Assembly: GCA_023407175.1 (NCBI GenBank) | Contig: JAEYMU010000052.1 | Coordinates: 75,451-139,450, forward strand | Direction: 5' to 3' | Source: Bacillota bacterium | Lineage (GTDB): Bacteria; Bacillota_A; Clostridia; Lachnospirales; Lachnospiraceae | DNA length: 64,000 nt | Shown: piece after piece, positions 52,993 through 62,807 of the stretch | How the letters are laid out: each line of letters opens with the position of its first letter | Numbering within the stretch: the first letter of the stretch is position 1 | Position numbers and translations under genes: made by a program | The notes under the pieces: model-generated | What the model was told of the DNA's origin: nothing | The model's input: the letters and a program-made list of their open reading frames with translations, nothing else | Databases searched by the model: none

Positions 52993-54157
52993 CCCCTGTA
53001 CCGATGTGGGTTACATCAGCGTAAATAAATTTGGAGAGCAGCTTTGCGGCGATCATGTGGAGATTGCGGAAGGGGACGATAATTCCACCGTTCTGGTACT
53101 TGCTGACGGACTGGGCAGCGGGGTAAAGGCGAATATCCTGTCCACCCTGACCTCCAAAATTATTGCAACTATGATTGCAAATCATATGTCGATTGAGGAT
53201 TGTGTTACAACAGTGGCCTCTACCCTCCCCGTGTGTGAAATTCGTAAAATTGCCTATTCCACCTTTACTATTATCCATATCATTAATAATAAAACTGCGG
53301 AAATTATCCAATATGATAATCCCCATGTTATCCTGCTGCGTAAGGGGGTAAACTGTGATTACAGCATGAGCAGCAGGCAAATTGGTGATAAGACAATCCT
53401 GCAGTCTAAAATAGATTTGCTTCCGGGAGACCTTCTTGTAGCAATAAGTGACGGAGCCGTATATGCAGGTGTGGGAAAAGCCTTTAATTTTGGCTGGCAA
53501 AGACAGAATATCATAGAATTTCTGGAGCTGGCCTATGAAAAAACCTTTTCCTCAAAAACACTTGCCACAATTCTTCTGGAGCAGTGTGTTAAGCTTTACG
53601 GGGGAACACCGGGGGATGATACCACAGTTGCAGCCGTAAAAATAAGAAAAAGAGAGTTTATCAACCTGATGATTGGCCCTCCCTCCAAGCCAGAGGAGCT
53701 TAACAACATGATGTCCCTCTTCTTTAACTCGGAAGGAAAGCACATCATATGCGGAGGCACAACCTCCTCACTGGCTGCCGACTTTCTTGGAAAGGAGCTG
53801 GAAACCAGTCTGGAATATCAAAACAGCAGTGTACCGCCTACGGCAAAAATAGAAGGCGTCGATCTGGTGACGGAGGGTGTGATAACGATCAACCGTGTAT
53901 TGAATTATGCGAAAAACTATTTGGAGGATAATGATTGCTATATCGAATGGTGCTATCAAAAGGATGCGGCTGCCAGTATAGCAAAGCTGTTATTTGAAAC
54001 TGCCACAGACATTAACTTTTTTGTCGGAAGAGCCATTAATCCGGCGCATCAAAACCCTAACCTCCCTATCAGCTTTAGTATTAAAATGCGTTTGATCGAC
54101 GAATTATCCGACTGTCTGATTCGGATGGGTAAGCAGATTAATATCCGGTATTACTGA
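52985..54157 (+). CDS. SpoIIE/PP2C-type phosphatase paired with the sensory hydrogenase
   Basis: 390 residues. PP2C-type domain (about 5-225) with the metal-binding motifs LADGLGSG, ISDGAVYAG and GDDTTVAAVKI. The C-terminal part (about 230-390; IICGGTTSSLAADFLGKELE, EGVDLVTEGVITINRVLNYA) is a second domain I cannot name; its GGTTSSL stretch suggests a nucleotide or phosphate loop. Overlap with the sensor gene implies fixed stoichiometry. By analogy with SpoIIE and RsbU it could dephosphorylate an anti-anti-sigma factor, but no such gene is in the window; a different phosphoprotein target is equally possible. Confidence 0.88.
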   Translation: MNNPCTDVGYISVNKFGEQLCGDHVEIAEGDDNSTVLVLADGLGSGVKANILSTLTSKIIATMIANHMSIEDCVTTVASTLPVCEIRKIAYSTFTIIHIINNKTAEIIQYDNPHVILLRKGVNCDYSMSSRQIGDKTILQSKIDLLPGDLLVAISDGAVYAGVGKAFNFGWQRQNIIEFLELAYEKTFSSKTLATILLEQCVKLYGGTPGDDTTVAAVKIRKREFINLMIGPPSKPEELNNMMSLFFNSEGKHIICGGTTSSLAADFLGKELETSLEYQNSSVPPTAKIEGVDLVTEGVITINRVLNYAKNYLEDNDCYIEWCYQKDAAASIAKLLFETATDINFFVGRAINPAHQNPNLPISFSIKMRLIDELSDCLIRMGKQINIRYY

Positions 54158-54197
54158 TATAATTTATGCCTTGTACAATTAACTTTATCAATTCACT

Positions 54198-54232
54198 AAG
54201 AAGGAGCCGATAAGAATATCAGGCTTCTTTTT
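54198..54232 (+). terminator. Terminator of the nfn-hyd-sensor operon
   Basis: AAGAAGGAGCC / GGCTTCTTTTT stem (two G-U pairs) with a 13-base loop, T-rich 3' side. It closes the run of genes from nfnA to the phosphatase. Confidence 0.75.
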
Positions 54233-54271
54233 GATTGACAGAAAAGTATAGGTACAAAATGGAAATGTTAG

Positions 54272-54300
54272 TTGACGGAAAATGCTTGAAACGATAGAAT
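54272..54300 (+). promoter_or_regulatory. Promoter of the leucine-rich-repeat gene
   Basis: TTGACG (54272-54277), 17-bp spacer, TAGAAT (54295-54300). Confidence 0.65.
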
Positions 54301-54344
54301 AGTATTGCTATGGTACAATAAATAATTATAGGGGTGGAGTAAAA

Positions 54345-56750
54345 ATGAAAAGAATAATGAAATGGATGGTGTTTTGCACTGTTATTCTGGCTGTGATGAT
54401 ATTTGATAAATCGATCACATATGCGGATACAGCGGTAAGCGACGGGGACTTTACTTTTTCAATTGATGGGGATACGGCTATCTTAACCGGCTACACTGGC
54501 TCCAGTGAGACTGTTGTAATTCCTCAAACAGTAAAGGGCATAACAGTCAAACGCATCGGTAATAAAGCTTTTTATAATAACCAAAACATAGTGGAAGTAA
54601 GGATGCCGGATACAATTCTTACTATTATGGATGGCGAATATGATAATGATCTCATGGATTATGTGGGAGCTTTTAAAGAATGCCGGCAGCTAAAGACGGT
54701 GAAGTTCTCAGATAATATAACGGATATAGGGAAATGGGCCTTCAAGGGATGCAAATCTCTTGCACAGCCTGTCCTGCCCTCAAAGCTGGTGAATATCAAT
54801 GAGGGAGCTTTTCAAGCTTGTACCTCCTTGGTTACATTTGAGCTGCCTGCTACCGTGAAAAGCATCGGGCAGTGTGCGCTGTATGAAGCAGGTCTGCTGG
54901 AAATTGATCTTCCTGCAAGTGTTGGGGTGCTTGGTGCATCCGCATTGGAAACGGATACTCTGGAAGCAATTTATGTAAGAGATGGAAATCCTCATTATGC
55001 ATCCGACCAGGGAGTATTGTATTCCAAAGATTATAATGATCTGTTGCAATATCCCTTGGGAAGAAAGAATCATACTTATAAAATAAACAAAGCAACTACA
55101 ACGATCACCTCCTTTGCATTTTCAGGTTCTATATATTTAAGTAAGGTAATCCTGCCAAGCGGGGTGTCGTTAATAGGCACATCAGCCTTTCAACGGTCGT
55201 CCCTGGAAGAATTTGAGCTTTCAGGAAAGAATGAAAATTTCTCTGTATTGGACGGTGTTCTGTTTTCAAAAGACGGCAAGAAACTGCTGATCTATCCGGC
55301 GGGCAAAAAGGACAGGGTGTACTTTATTCCCAGCGGTGTTACAACGGTTGGAGAACAAGGAGGTATCGCCTTTGATCAGTGCAGCTTTATAGAAGAGCTT
55401 TATATTCCGGCCAGTGCTAAAGAGTTTAACACTATTATGTGGTACAATAGGTCCTTAAAAAAGGTGGTATTTGCAGCTGACAGTAAGATCGGTGAATTAC
55501 CGGCCTGGATCTTTGATAATTGCATATCCTTGGAAAGCATAGCTTTACCGGATAGTATAGCCTCTCTTTCAAGCCAGAACTATGCAAGTACCTTTATGGA
55601 TTGCTATAAGTTAAAATCGATTTATATTGGACCTGCATCAAGATTATACAACCAAACCTATTTTTCGGATAATATGTTTAGCGGTTGCTATGAATTGACG
55701 ATATATGGATATGGAACGGACAATGCAATTTCCAAATTGGCAAATCGGGAAAATGTTAGATATGTGGATGTATCAAATACCAGTGATAAGGTATTGGGTA
55801 TTACCTTTCGGGATACTTCGGTCAATCTGATCACGGGAACCCAGTACAGCCTGGGCACGGTAGTATATCCGGCGACCGCAGTTAATAATACGGTGTGGTA
55901 CGAATCCAGCAATCCGGATGTAGTATCGATATCAGCTGACGGAACAGTTACTGCTGTCAGTGAGGGTACCTGCGTCATTACCGTCAGGGCCACAGATTCA
56001 AGTGGTGAATATGCCAGATGCAAGATTAATGTAATGGATAAGTATTCTTCTGCAATTTCTATTCAGGGAAAAACAGTGCTGTTTACAGGAAAACCTGTTA
56101 TAGTAGAACCGGCAGAAGTAGAAGGATCAACAGGAGAAGTGATTTATTCCTATTACAGTGATGAATTATGTACAATGAAATTAGACGGAGCGCCAACGAA
56201 TGTTGGTACCTACTATGTGACTGCTAAAGTTGAGGCTTTCGGAGATTATTCAGAAGCAGTAAGTGAAGTGGTTTGTCTTGAAATAGTTAAGAAAAGTATT
56301 ACCGGCTTTAAGTCGGTATTATCCTTTGAGTCCGCAGCCTATGATGGCAAGGAAAAGAAACCATCGGTAACAATAAAAAATGGTTCCGTTAAATTAATCA
56401 AGGGAACAGATTATACAGTGAGCTATAAGAATAATAAAAATGCCGGAACAGCTTCCGTCATAATCACAGGGATAGGAAATTATTTTGGTGAATTGAAATC
56501 AAGCTTTGTTATTAGTCCAAAAACTTTAAAAAACGTAAAGGTTTCAAAAGTCTCTGACAAGGCTTATACGGGAAAGGCGCTTAAACCCTCTGTTATAGTT
56601 AAGGATGGAAGCCGTATTCTAAAAGAAGGCCGGGATTATACCCTAACATATAAGAACAATGTAAAAAAAGGAAAGGCAACCATTACTATTTACGGAACAG
56701 GTAATTATAAAGGAACCAGATCAATCAGCTTTCAAATTGTTTCAAAGTAG
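54345..56750 (+). CDS. Secreted BspA-like leucine-rich-repeat protein with Ig-like domains
   Basis: 801 residues. Signal peptide (1-27), a BspA-type LRR_5 array (about 40-480, recurring units such as IGNKAFYNNQNIVEVRMPDT, IGKWAFKGCKSLAQPVLPSK), a Big_2 bacterial Ig-like domain (about 485-565, VWYESSNPDVVSISADGTVT), an MBG-like region, and two C-terminal repeats of about 75 residues (AYDGKEKKPSVTIKNGS and AYTGKALKPSVIVKDGS, each ending in GTGNYKG or GIGNYFG). No LPxTG; perhaps attached through other wall interactions. Such proteins are common surface adhesins of gut and sediment Lachnospiraceae. Own promoter and terminator. Confidence 0.9.
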   Translation: MKRIMKWMVFCTVILAVMIFDKSITYADTAVSDGDFTFSIDGDTAILTGYTGSSETVVIPQTVKGITVKRIGNKAFYNNQNIVEVRMPDTILTIMDGEYDNDLMDYVGAFKECRQLKTVKFSDNITDIGKWAFKGCKSLAQPVLPSKLVNINEGAFQACTSLVTFELPATVKSIGQCALYEAGLLEIDLPASVGVLGASALETDTLEAIYVRDGNPHYASDQGVLYSKDYNDLLQYPLGRKNHTYKINKATTTITSFAFSGSIYLSKVILPSGVSLIGTSAFQRSSLEEFELSGKNENFSVLDGVLFSKDGKKLLIYPAGKKDRVYFIPSGVTTVGEQGGIAFDQCSFIEELYIPASAKEFNTIMWYNRSLKKVVFAADSKIGELPAWIFDNCISLESIALPDSIASLSSQNYASTFMDCYKLKSIYIGPASRLYNQTYFSDNMFSGCYELTIYGYGTDNAISKLANRENVRYVDVSNTSDKVLGITFRDTSVNLITGTQYSLGTVVYPATAVNNTVWYESSNPDVVSISADGTVTAVSEGTCVITVRATDSSGEYARCKINVMDKYSSAISIQGKTVLFTGKPVIVEPAEVEGSTGEVIYSYYSDELCTMKLDGAPTNVGTYYVTAKVEAFGDYSEAVSEVVCLEIVKKSITGFKSVLSFESAAYDGKEKKPSVTIKNGSVKLIKGTDYTVSYKNNKNAGTASVIITGIGNYFGELKSSFVISPKTLKNVKVSKVSDKAYTGKALKPSVIVKDGSRILKEGRDYTLTYKNNVKKGKATITIYGTGNYKGTRSISFQIVSK

Positions 56751-56762
56751 ATAATGAAGATA

Positions 56763-56802
56763 ATAAGAGCCCGGAGCTGTGAATACAGTACCGGGCTCTT
56801 AT
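56763..56802. terminator. Terminator between the LRR gene and the MCP gene
   Basis: ATAAGAGCCCGG / CCGGGCTCTTAT perfect 12-bp arms with inner CTGT/ACAG. The T run is weak; it sits between two convergent genes. Confidence 0.75.
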
Positions 56803-56890
56803 GGCATATGTAAGAATCAAGTCTTATAAAGTTAAGACATATCAAACAGCGAATATGGACTGCTGCTTTGGCACAACCATAATACAGTCA

Positions 56891-58588
56891 TCAACCAAGC
56901 CGGAAGAACTTCACAAGCTCATTTAGCGCTGCTGCGACTTCCTTATTCTTATTCGCCTGTTCCAGAACTTCATTGGTTTTATGGAAGATGGAGGTGGATT
57001 TATCGGCGATTTCAGAGGAACCCTTGGCGCCCTCCTGGGAGGCCAGAGTGACTTCTTCAACAGCCCGGCGGATATAACCGATGGATTCATTAAGCTGAGC
57101 GGCCGAGGTCTTGATTTCCGTGACCATCTGTTCAACCGTATTGGCATCCTCGTTGTACTGTTCTCCGGTTTGCACAAGGAAACCATAATCTTTAATTACC
57201 TTGGTATCCATAAAATCTAATAATAAGCGGGAGTCTGCAACGATCTCTTCCACAGCCAGGGAGATGTCATTGGTTATCTCCTCAATTTGGGATACGGCTT
57301 TCTTGGAGTTATGTGCCAGATTGGCGATCTCACTGGCTACAACGGCAAAGCCCTTTCCTGCTTCTCCGGCACGTGCAGATTCGATAGAAGCATTCAATGC
57401 AAGCAAATTAGTCTGTGCCGTAATATCGAGGATGGTTTTTGACAGAGCCTTGATTTCATTAATGGCGGAAGCTTTCTCGATGGACCCTCTCAGCTTTTTG
57501 TTTGCATTGTCATAGATTTCAGAGGCATTCTTTTGTGATTCTAAAGCAATGGCCTTTAGCTGCTCTGCCCTTTTCTTGATTTCAGTAGCCATTTCCTGTC
57601 CATTTGTTGCTTTATTGGTCACATGGGAGATTTCCTCCTCAATTGATACGGAAGAAGCATTCATCTCCTCGGTAGACGCGGCCATTTCCTCCATTCCGGC
57701 GGATAATTCCTGCGTGGTGGCAGATATGTTCTCGACGTCCTGGTATACATAATCGGCTCCTTCTGCCAGGATAAGGGATGAATCGTTGATTACTCCGGTG
57801 GAAGACTTGATAGAGATTATGATGTTCTTAATTTTATCCTGCATGTTGTGGAAGGAGCGAATAATGTCTCCTACCTCATCCTTGCGTCGGAAGCTTTTTA
57901 TATGGAACTCAACATTGAAATCACCTGTCTCAAGACGTTCCAGATTATCCTTGACAACCCCATAGGCCTTGGCAGTATATTTTCCGAGAAAATAGGAAAC
58001 TACGGTACCGATCAGGAAAAATATAAATAAGAAAATAACGGTAGTAAGCATGGCTTGGTTGATTTGGTCATGAACGGCATCCGTATATTTACCCACGAAC
58101 CACATACCGACAACGGTGCCATCCTTAGCAAGAAGAGGAACATAATAAGTAGTTGCGCTTTTTTCATTTACAACCGTATCCCCTTTATAAATTCCCCCGT
58201 TTTTCAAAACAATATCCTGTACCTCCTCGGAGGCCTGTGTCCCGGTTTTACGGTCGCCGTTATCGTCCTTTACCGTAGTGGAAATACGAGTATCTCCAGC
58301 GAAGAGGGTGGCAAGAATTCCGGTGTCGGCAGATAGTTCATCGACTACCTCAAAATTATCATTAAGGGCAGTTCCACCCTTGGAAAGAGTATCCCCATCA
58401 AGGCTCCAATCCCCCGGATATTTGGCATTAAGTAAGGATAACCCCATTGAGGAATAATTCTTAAGTTCTTCGGCGGTATTACTATTGACCAAATCTGTTA
58501 TTTTTACTTTGATTAAGAGGCATGAGAATACCATGATTACCAGAAGCAGCAGGTCTAAAGCAAGAGTTATTTTCCATTTGATTTTCAT
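56891..58588 (-). CDS. Methyl-accepting chemotaxis protein
   Basis: 565 residues: membrane helix (about 9-29), periplasmic-side sensor of the single-Cache type (about 35-185, ending [20 protein letters not shown]), second helix (about 187-208), HAMP (about 210-265) and a long coiled-coil signalling domain with the conserved hairpin tip [31 protein letters not shown] present in its usual form near residue 395 (split: [28 protein letters not shown]). It would detect a small extracellular ligand and control CheA. No other chemotaxis or flagellar genes lie in the window. Confidence 0.95.
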   Translation of the reverse strand: MKIKWKITLALDLLLLVIMVFSCLLIKVKITDLVNSNTAEELKNYSSMGLSLLNAKYPGDWSLDGDTLSKGGTALNDNFEVVDELSADTGILATLFAGDTRISTTVKDDNGDRKTGTQASEEVQDIVLKNGGIYKGDTVVNEKSATTYYVPLLAKDGTVVGMWFVGKYTDAVHDQINQAMLTTVIFLFIFFLIGTVVSYFLGKYTAKAYGVVKDNLERLETGDFNVEFHIKSFRRKDEVGDIIRSFHNMQDKIKNIIISIKSSTGVINDSSLILAEGADYVYQDVENISATTQELSAGMEEMAASTEEMNASSVSIEEEISHVTNKATNGQEMATEIKKRAEQLKAIALESQKNASEIYDNANKKLRGSIEKASAINEIKALSKTILDITAQTNLLALNASIESARAGEAGKGFAVVASEIANLAHNSKKAVSQIEEITNDISLAVEEIVADSRLLLDFMDTKVIKDYGFLVQTGEQYNEDANTVEQMVTEIKTSAAQLNESIGYIRRAVEEVTLASQEGAKGSSEIADKSTSIFHKTNEVLEQANKNKEVAAALNELVKFFRLG

Positions 58589-58804
58589 TTTATCGTCCTT
58601 CCTGTTGTAAAAATTGTTAAAAAATATTTATGTATATTATAACATAGATCGATTTAATGTGCACTATTATAACAAAAAATGGCTAATTTTTTATGCTCAA
58701 TAAATTAAAAATCAAATTAAAATCCAGGAAAAAGAACGAGGTTTAAGGTTAATACGGCTTGTGTATGAATTAGGTGAGGGGTTCCTTAAGTATATTAGTG
58801 TATG

Positions 58805-58836
58805 AAAAAACAAGGGATTGCACAGGCAATCCCTTG
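58805..58836 (-). terminator. Terminator of hydrogenase operon 2
   Basis: Read on minus: CAAGGGATTGC / GCAATCCCTTG with a four-base loop, then six T. Perfect 11-bp stem 13 bases after the hydA stop. The rest of 58589-58804 is AT-rich and holds the MCP promoter region; nothing else seen. Confidence 0.9.
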
Positions 58837-58848
58837 AGGGTAAATTTA

Positions 58849-60588
58849 TTAATTGATGCTTCTCTTTACGTAGGTGGTATGGAGCAGCTCATGTGCCTTA
58901 TGGCTGCCGGGCTTACCAAGATAATCGGTATAAAGTGTTTTGATCGCCGGATTTTCATGAGATTTTCTAAGCGGCATTGCGGCATCCAGATTGTAAAGTG
59001 CTTTTGCACGCTCTGCTCTGATATCGGTAAAGTTTCTTACAGAAGCAGGCTGCTGAGGCTGTCCGCCGCCGTTTACACAGCCGCCCGGGCATCCCATGAT
59101 TTCGATGAAGTGATAGTCCGCTTCACCGGATTTTACTCTGTTTAAGAGCTCTTTTGCATTGCCGAGGCCGGAAGCGACAGCAACCTTGACATCCATACCG
59201 GCTACATTGTAGACAGCTTCCTTGATTCCTTCGGTGCCTCGTACGTCGGTGAAGTCAACTTTCTCTAATTCTTCTCCGGTCAGAGTCTCGACAGCCGTTC
59301 TTAAGGCTGCTTCCATAACGCCGCCTGTTGCTCCGAAGATCACGGCTGCACCGGTACCAAGGCCTAACGGAGCGTCGAACTCCTCATCAGGAAGTTCATT
59401 GAACCGGATGCCGTATTTCTTGATCATTCTGGCAAGCTCTCTCGTTGTCATGGAGTAATCCACATCCGGGCAGCCATTGGCGTCCTGATTGTCTCTGCCG
59501 ATCTCGAATTTCTTCGCGGTACACGGCATAACGCTGACAGATACGATATCTTCCGGTTTTAATCCCATTTTTTCTGCATAGTAGGATTTGGCAATGGCGC
59601 CGAACATCTGCTGCGGGGATTTACAGGTGGATAAGTTGTCGGTCATATCCGGGAAATAGTGCTCGCAGTATTTGATCCATCCCGGTGAACAGGAGGTGAT
59701 CATCGGCAGTGTACCGCCGTTTTTCACTCTCTCAATAAATTCATGGGCTTCTTCCATGATGGTTAAGTCGGCGCTGAAGTTGGTATCGAACACCTTGTCA
59801 AAGCCGATTCTTCTTAACGCAGCGGCCATCTTGCCTTCTACGTTGGTTCCGATCGGATAGCCAAATTCTTCACCCAGTCCGGCACGAACAGCGGGGGCTG
59901 TCTGTACGATGACATGTTTGGAAGGATCTGCAATTGCAGCGGCTACTTCATCGATGCAGGACTTCTCATAGAGAGCGCCTGTCGGACAGACGGCGATACA
60001 CTGGCCGCAGGATACACAGCTGGTGTCGCCTAAGCCCATCTCGAATGCAGAACCGATGAAGGTGGCGAATCCACGCTCATTGGCGCCGATGACGCCGATT
60101 CCCTGTACCTTTTCACAGGTAGCGGAGCAGCGGCGGCAGAGGATACACTTGCTGTTGTCGCGGACCATATGAGCCGCGCTCTCGTCGATACAGGATGGAG
60201 TTTTTTCGCCATCGTAGTAATCACTGTCTTCCACGCCCAGTTCCTTACATAAGGTCTGCAGTTCGCAGTTTCCGCTGCGGACACAGGATAAACAGGAGCG
60301 GTTGTGATTGGACAAAATCAGCTGGAGCGTTTTCTTTCTGTAATCAACCAGGTCCGGTGTGTTGGTCCATACTTCAAGGCCCGGATTGATCGGGTAAACA
60401 CAGGCCGCAGCCAGCTTGCCGCCGTTAATCTTAACCGTACACATACGGCAGGCGGCAATTTCATTAATATCTTTTAAATAACATAAAGTCGGAATCTCAA
60501 CATGGGCGAGTCTGGCTGCTTCCAGTATGGTGGAACCTTCTGGAGCACTGACTTCCATGCCGTTGATTTTAATTGTAATATTCTCCAT
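58849..60588 (-). CDS. hydA: [FeFe]-hydrogenase catalytic subunit of hydrogenase 2
   Basis: 579 residues from the ATG at 60588 (GAGGGAG upstream); an in-frame ATG at 60606 overlaps the hydB stop. Same domain order as the plus-strand HydA: [2Fe-2S] (Cys 36, 47, 50, 63), HNRSCLSCVRSGNC (95-108), two [4Fe-4S] motifs, then the H-domain. H-cluster motifs: TSCSPGW (298-304), MPCTAKKFE (355 on), EIMGCPGGCVNGGGQP (about 500). Position 301, Cys in the other HydA, is Ser here. M3-type, probably NADH/ferredoxin-linked bifurcating hydrogenase. Confidence 0.95.
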   Translation of the reverse strand: MENITIKINGMEVSAPEGSTILEAARLAHVEIPTLCYLKDINEIAACRMCTVKINGGKLAAACVYPINPGLEVWTNTPDLVDYRKKTLQLILSNHNRSCLSCVRSGNCELQTLCKELGVEDSDYYDGEKTPSCIDESAAHMVRDNSKCILCRRCSATCEKVQGIGVIGANERGFATFIGSAFEMGLGDTSCVSCGQCIAVCPTGALYEKSCIDEVAAAIADPSKHVIVQTAPAVRAGLGEEFGYPIGTNVEGKMAAALRRIGFDKVFDTNFSADLTIMEEAHEFIERVKNGGTLPMITSCSPGWIKYCEHYFPDMTDNLSTCKSPQQMFGAIAKSYYAEKMGLKPEDIVSVSVMPCTAKKFEIGRDNQDANGCPDVDYSMTTRELARMIKKYGIRFNELPDEEFDAPLGLGTGAAVIFGATGGVMEAALRTAVETLTGEELEKVDFTDVRGTEGIKEAVYNVAGMDVKVAVASGLGNAKELLNRVKSGEADYHFIEIMGCPGGCVNGGGQPQQPASVRNFTDIRAERAKALYNLDAAMPLRKSHENPAIKTLYTDYLGKPGSHKAHELLHTTYVKRSIN

Positions 60589-60605
60589 GATACGTTCTCC
60601 CTCCA

Positions 60606-62393
60606 TTATTTCTTGTAGATAGCGCCAAACTTACACTTCTCCATACAAGCGCCGCACTTGAGACACTTCTCGCCATCGATAACGTGCGGATTCTTGACGG
60701 TTCCGGTGATTGCATTGGCAGGACAGTTCCTTGCACAGAGCGTACAGCCTTTACACTTCTCAGGATCAATGTAGAAGTTAAGGAGTGCCTTACATACGCC
60801 TGCAGGACAGGTCTTATCTACAATATGGGCTACGTATTCATCGCGGAAGTACTGTAATGTGGAAAGTACCGGGTTCGGTGCTGTCTGCCCAAGTGCACAG
60901 GCCGAGTTGGCCTTTATGTAGTAGCATAATTCTTCCAGCTTGTCTAAGTCAGCCATGGTAGCCTGGCCTTTGGTAATCTTCTCTAAGATCTCCAGCATAC
61001 GCTTGGTACCGATACGGCACGGAGTACACTTACCGCAGGATTCCTCAACCGTGAACTCCAGGAAGAATTTTGCGATATCGACCATACAGTCGTCTTCGTC
61101 CATAACGATCAGACCGCCGGAACCCATCATGGAGCCGATGGCAACCAGATTGTCGTAGTCGATCGGAATATCAAAATGCTCTGCCGGGATACATCCGCCG
61201 GATGGTCCGCCGGTCTGAGCTGCTTTAAACTTCTTGCCATTGGGGATACCGCCGCCGATTTCCTCGATGATCTCACGCAGAGTGGTTCCCATCGGAACCT
61301 CAACAAGTCCGGTATTGTGGATCTTTCCGCCGAGAGCGAATACCTTGGTTCCCTTAGACTTCTCAGTACCCATGGAAGCGAACCATTCCGGTCCGTTTAA
61401 GATGATCTGCGGGATATTGGCCCATGTCTCAACGTTATTTAAAATGGTTGGCTTGCCAAACAACCCTTTCTGTGCCGGGAACGGAGGACGGGGACGCGGT
61501 TCTCCACGATTTCCTTCGATGGAAACCATGAGGGCTGTCTCCTCACCGCAGACGAATGCGCCGGCGCCCAGTCTTAAATCGATGTTGAAGGAGAAGCCGG
61601 AACCGAAGATGTCGTCGCCTAAGAGTTCCATCTCTCTGGCCTGCTCGATTGCGATCTTTAAACGCTGTACGGCGATCGGGTACTCTGCACGAACGTAGAT
61701 GTAGCCCTGGGAAGCACCGATGGCGTAGCCTGCGATGGTCATGGCCTCCAGAACGGCATGAGGATCACCTTCCAGTACGGAACGGTCCATGAATGCGCCC
61801 GGGTCACCCTCGTCGGCGTTACAGCAGACATACTTCTGGTCCGCATCGTTGCCCTTGGCCAGCTTCCACTTGAGTCCGGTCGGGAAACCGGCGCCGCCGC
61901 GGCCTCTCAAACCGCTGTCCAAAAGAACCTGGATGACATCGTCGGGGGTCATCTCTGTTAAAACTTTACCGAGAGCCTGATAGCCGCCGGTACCGATGTA
62001 CTCTTCGATGACTTCCGGGTTGATGACGCCGCAGTTGCGCAGTGCGATTCTGTGCTGCTTCTTATAGAAATCGGTGTCGCCTAAGGACTTGACACCGGCC
62101 GGTGTTACGGTTTCATCGTAGAGGAGTCTCTGTACGGGACGTCCCTTTAACAGATGCTCTTCAACGATCTCAGGGATATCGTCTTCCTTTACCATGGCGT
62201 AGAACGTGGCATCCGGGTAAACGATCATGATCGGGCCTAAGGCACAGAGGCCGTGGCAGCCTGTCTGAACAACGGATACTTCCTCATCGAGTCCCTGCTT
62301 CTTTAATTCTTCTCTTAATGATACCATAATCTGCTGGCTTCCGGAGGAGGTACATCCCGTTCCGCCGCAAACTAATACATGTGAACGATACAT
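60606..62393 (-). CDS. hydB: HydB/NuoF-like subunit of hydrogenase 2
   Basis: 595 residues: N-terminal [2Fe-2S] domain (CGGTGCTSSGS, TGCHGLCALGP), FMN/NADH core (GRGGAGFPTGLKW, NADEGDPGAFMDRS, and the standard CGEETAL loop), N3-type ESCGKCTPCRIGTKR, and C-terminal CKGCTLCARNCP and CLKCGACMEKCK [4Fe-4S] motifs. Standard NADH-type features, in contrast to the CGEGSAL of the plus-strand copy. Its stop overlaps the region just before hydA; 12 bases separate it from the upstream small ferredoxin gene. Confidence 0.95.
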   Translation of the reverse strand: MYRSHVLVCGGTGCTSSGSQQIMVSLREELKKQGLDEEVSVVQTGCHGLCALGPIMIVYPDATFYAMVKEDDIPEIVEEHLLKGRPVQRLLYDETVTPAGVKSLGDTDFYKKQHRIALRNCGVINPEVIEEYIGTGGYQALGKVLTEMTPDDVIQVLLDSGLRGRGGAGFPTGLKWKLAKGNDADQKYVCCNADEGDPGAFMDRSVLEGDPHAVLEAMTIAGYAIGASQGYIYVRAEYPIAVQRLKIAIEQAREMELLGDDIFGSGFSFNIDLRLGAGAFVCGEETALMVSIEGNRGEPRPRPPFPAQKGLFGKPTILNNVETWANIPQIILNGPEWFASMGTEKSKGTKVFALGGKIHNTGLVEVPMGTTLREIIEEIGGGIPNGKKFKAAQTGGPSGGCIPAEHFDIPIDYDNLVAIGSMMGSGGLIVMDEDDCMVDIAKFFLEFTVEESCGKCTPCRIGTKRMLEILEKITKGQATMADLDKLEELCYYIKANSACALGQTAPNPVLSTLQYFRDEYVAHIVDKTCPAGVCKALLNFYIDPEKCKGCTLCARNCPANAITGTVKNPHVIDGEKCLKCGACMEKCKFGAIYKK

Positions 62394-62405
62394 CTTGTTT
62401 CCTCC

Positions 62406-62783
62406 TTATTTAATGTCAGCTGATCCCAGCGTGTAATTTTCCAGAATATGACCGCCGATCAGATGCTCTTTGTATACTTCTTCTGCTTTCTCGGCGTTCA
62501 TCTTGATATAAGTTACCTTTTCTTTACCAGGCTCGAGAATCTCGACGATGGGCTCATACTGGCATAAACCGATACAGCCTGTCTGTGTAACGGAAAAACG
62601 GTCTGTCATGTTATTTTCCTGAACGAGTGTGGAAAGTTTATTAAGAACAGGTCTTGCGCCGCTGGCAATCCCGCAGGTTGCCATACCAACCAGGACACGG
62701 GTACGTGCATGGTCTTCTTCACGCATGCTGACCTGACTCTGCATTTTCTCTCTGATTGCTTTTAATTCTTCAAGAGTCTTCAT
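62406..62783 (-). CDS. Thioredoxin-like [2Fe-2S] ferredoxin of hydrogenase operon 2
   Basis: 125 residues. N-terminal helix, then a thioredoxin-like ferredoxin domain: GMATCGIASGARPVL and QTGCIGLCQYEPIVEI. Only three Cys are in the usual places (one in the first motif instead of two), which is a known pattern in proteins of this type next to hydrogenases, as far as I recall. Probably a cluster-bearing or structural accessory subunit. 24 bp from the ATPase gene upstream. Confidence 0.85.
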   Translation of the reverse strand: MKTLEELKAIREKMQSQVSMREEDHARTRVLVGMATCGIASGARPVLNKLSTLVQENNMTDRFSVTQTGCIGLCQYEPIVEILEPGKEKVTYIKMNAEKAEEVYKEHLIGGHILENYTLGSADIK

Positions 62784-62807
62784 GTTATTCCTCCAATTCC
62801 GGCCGGT

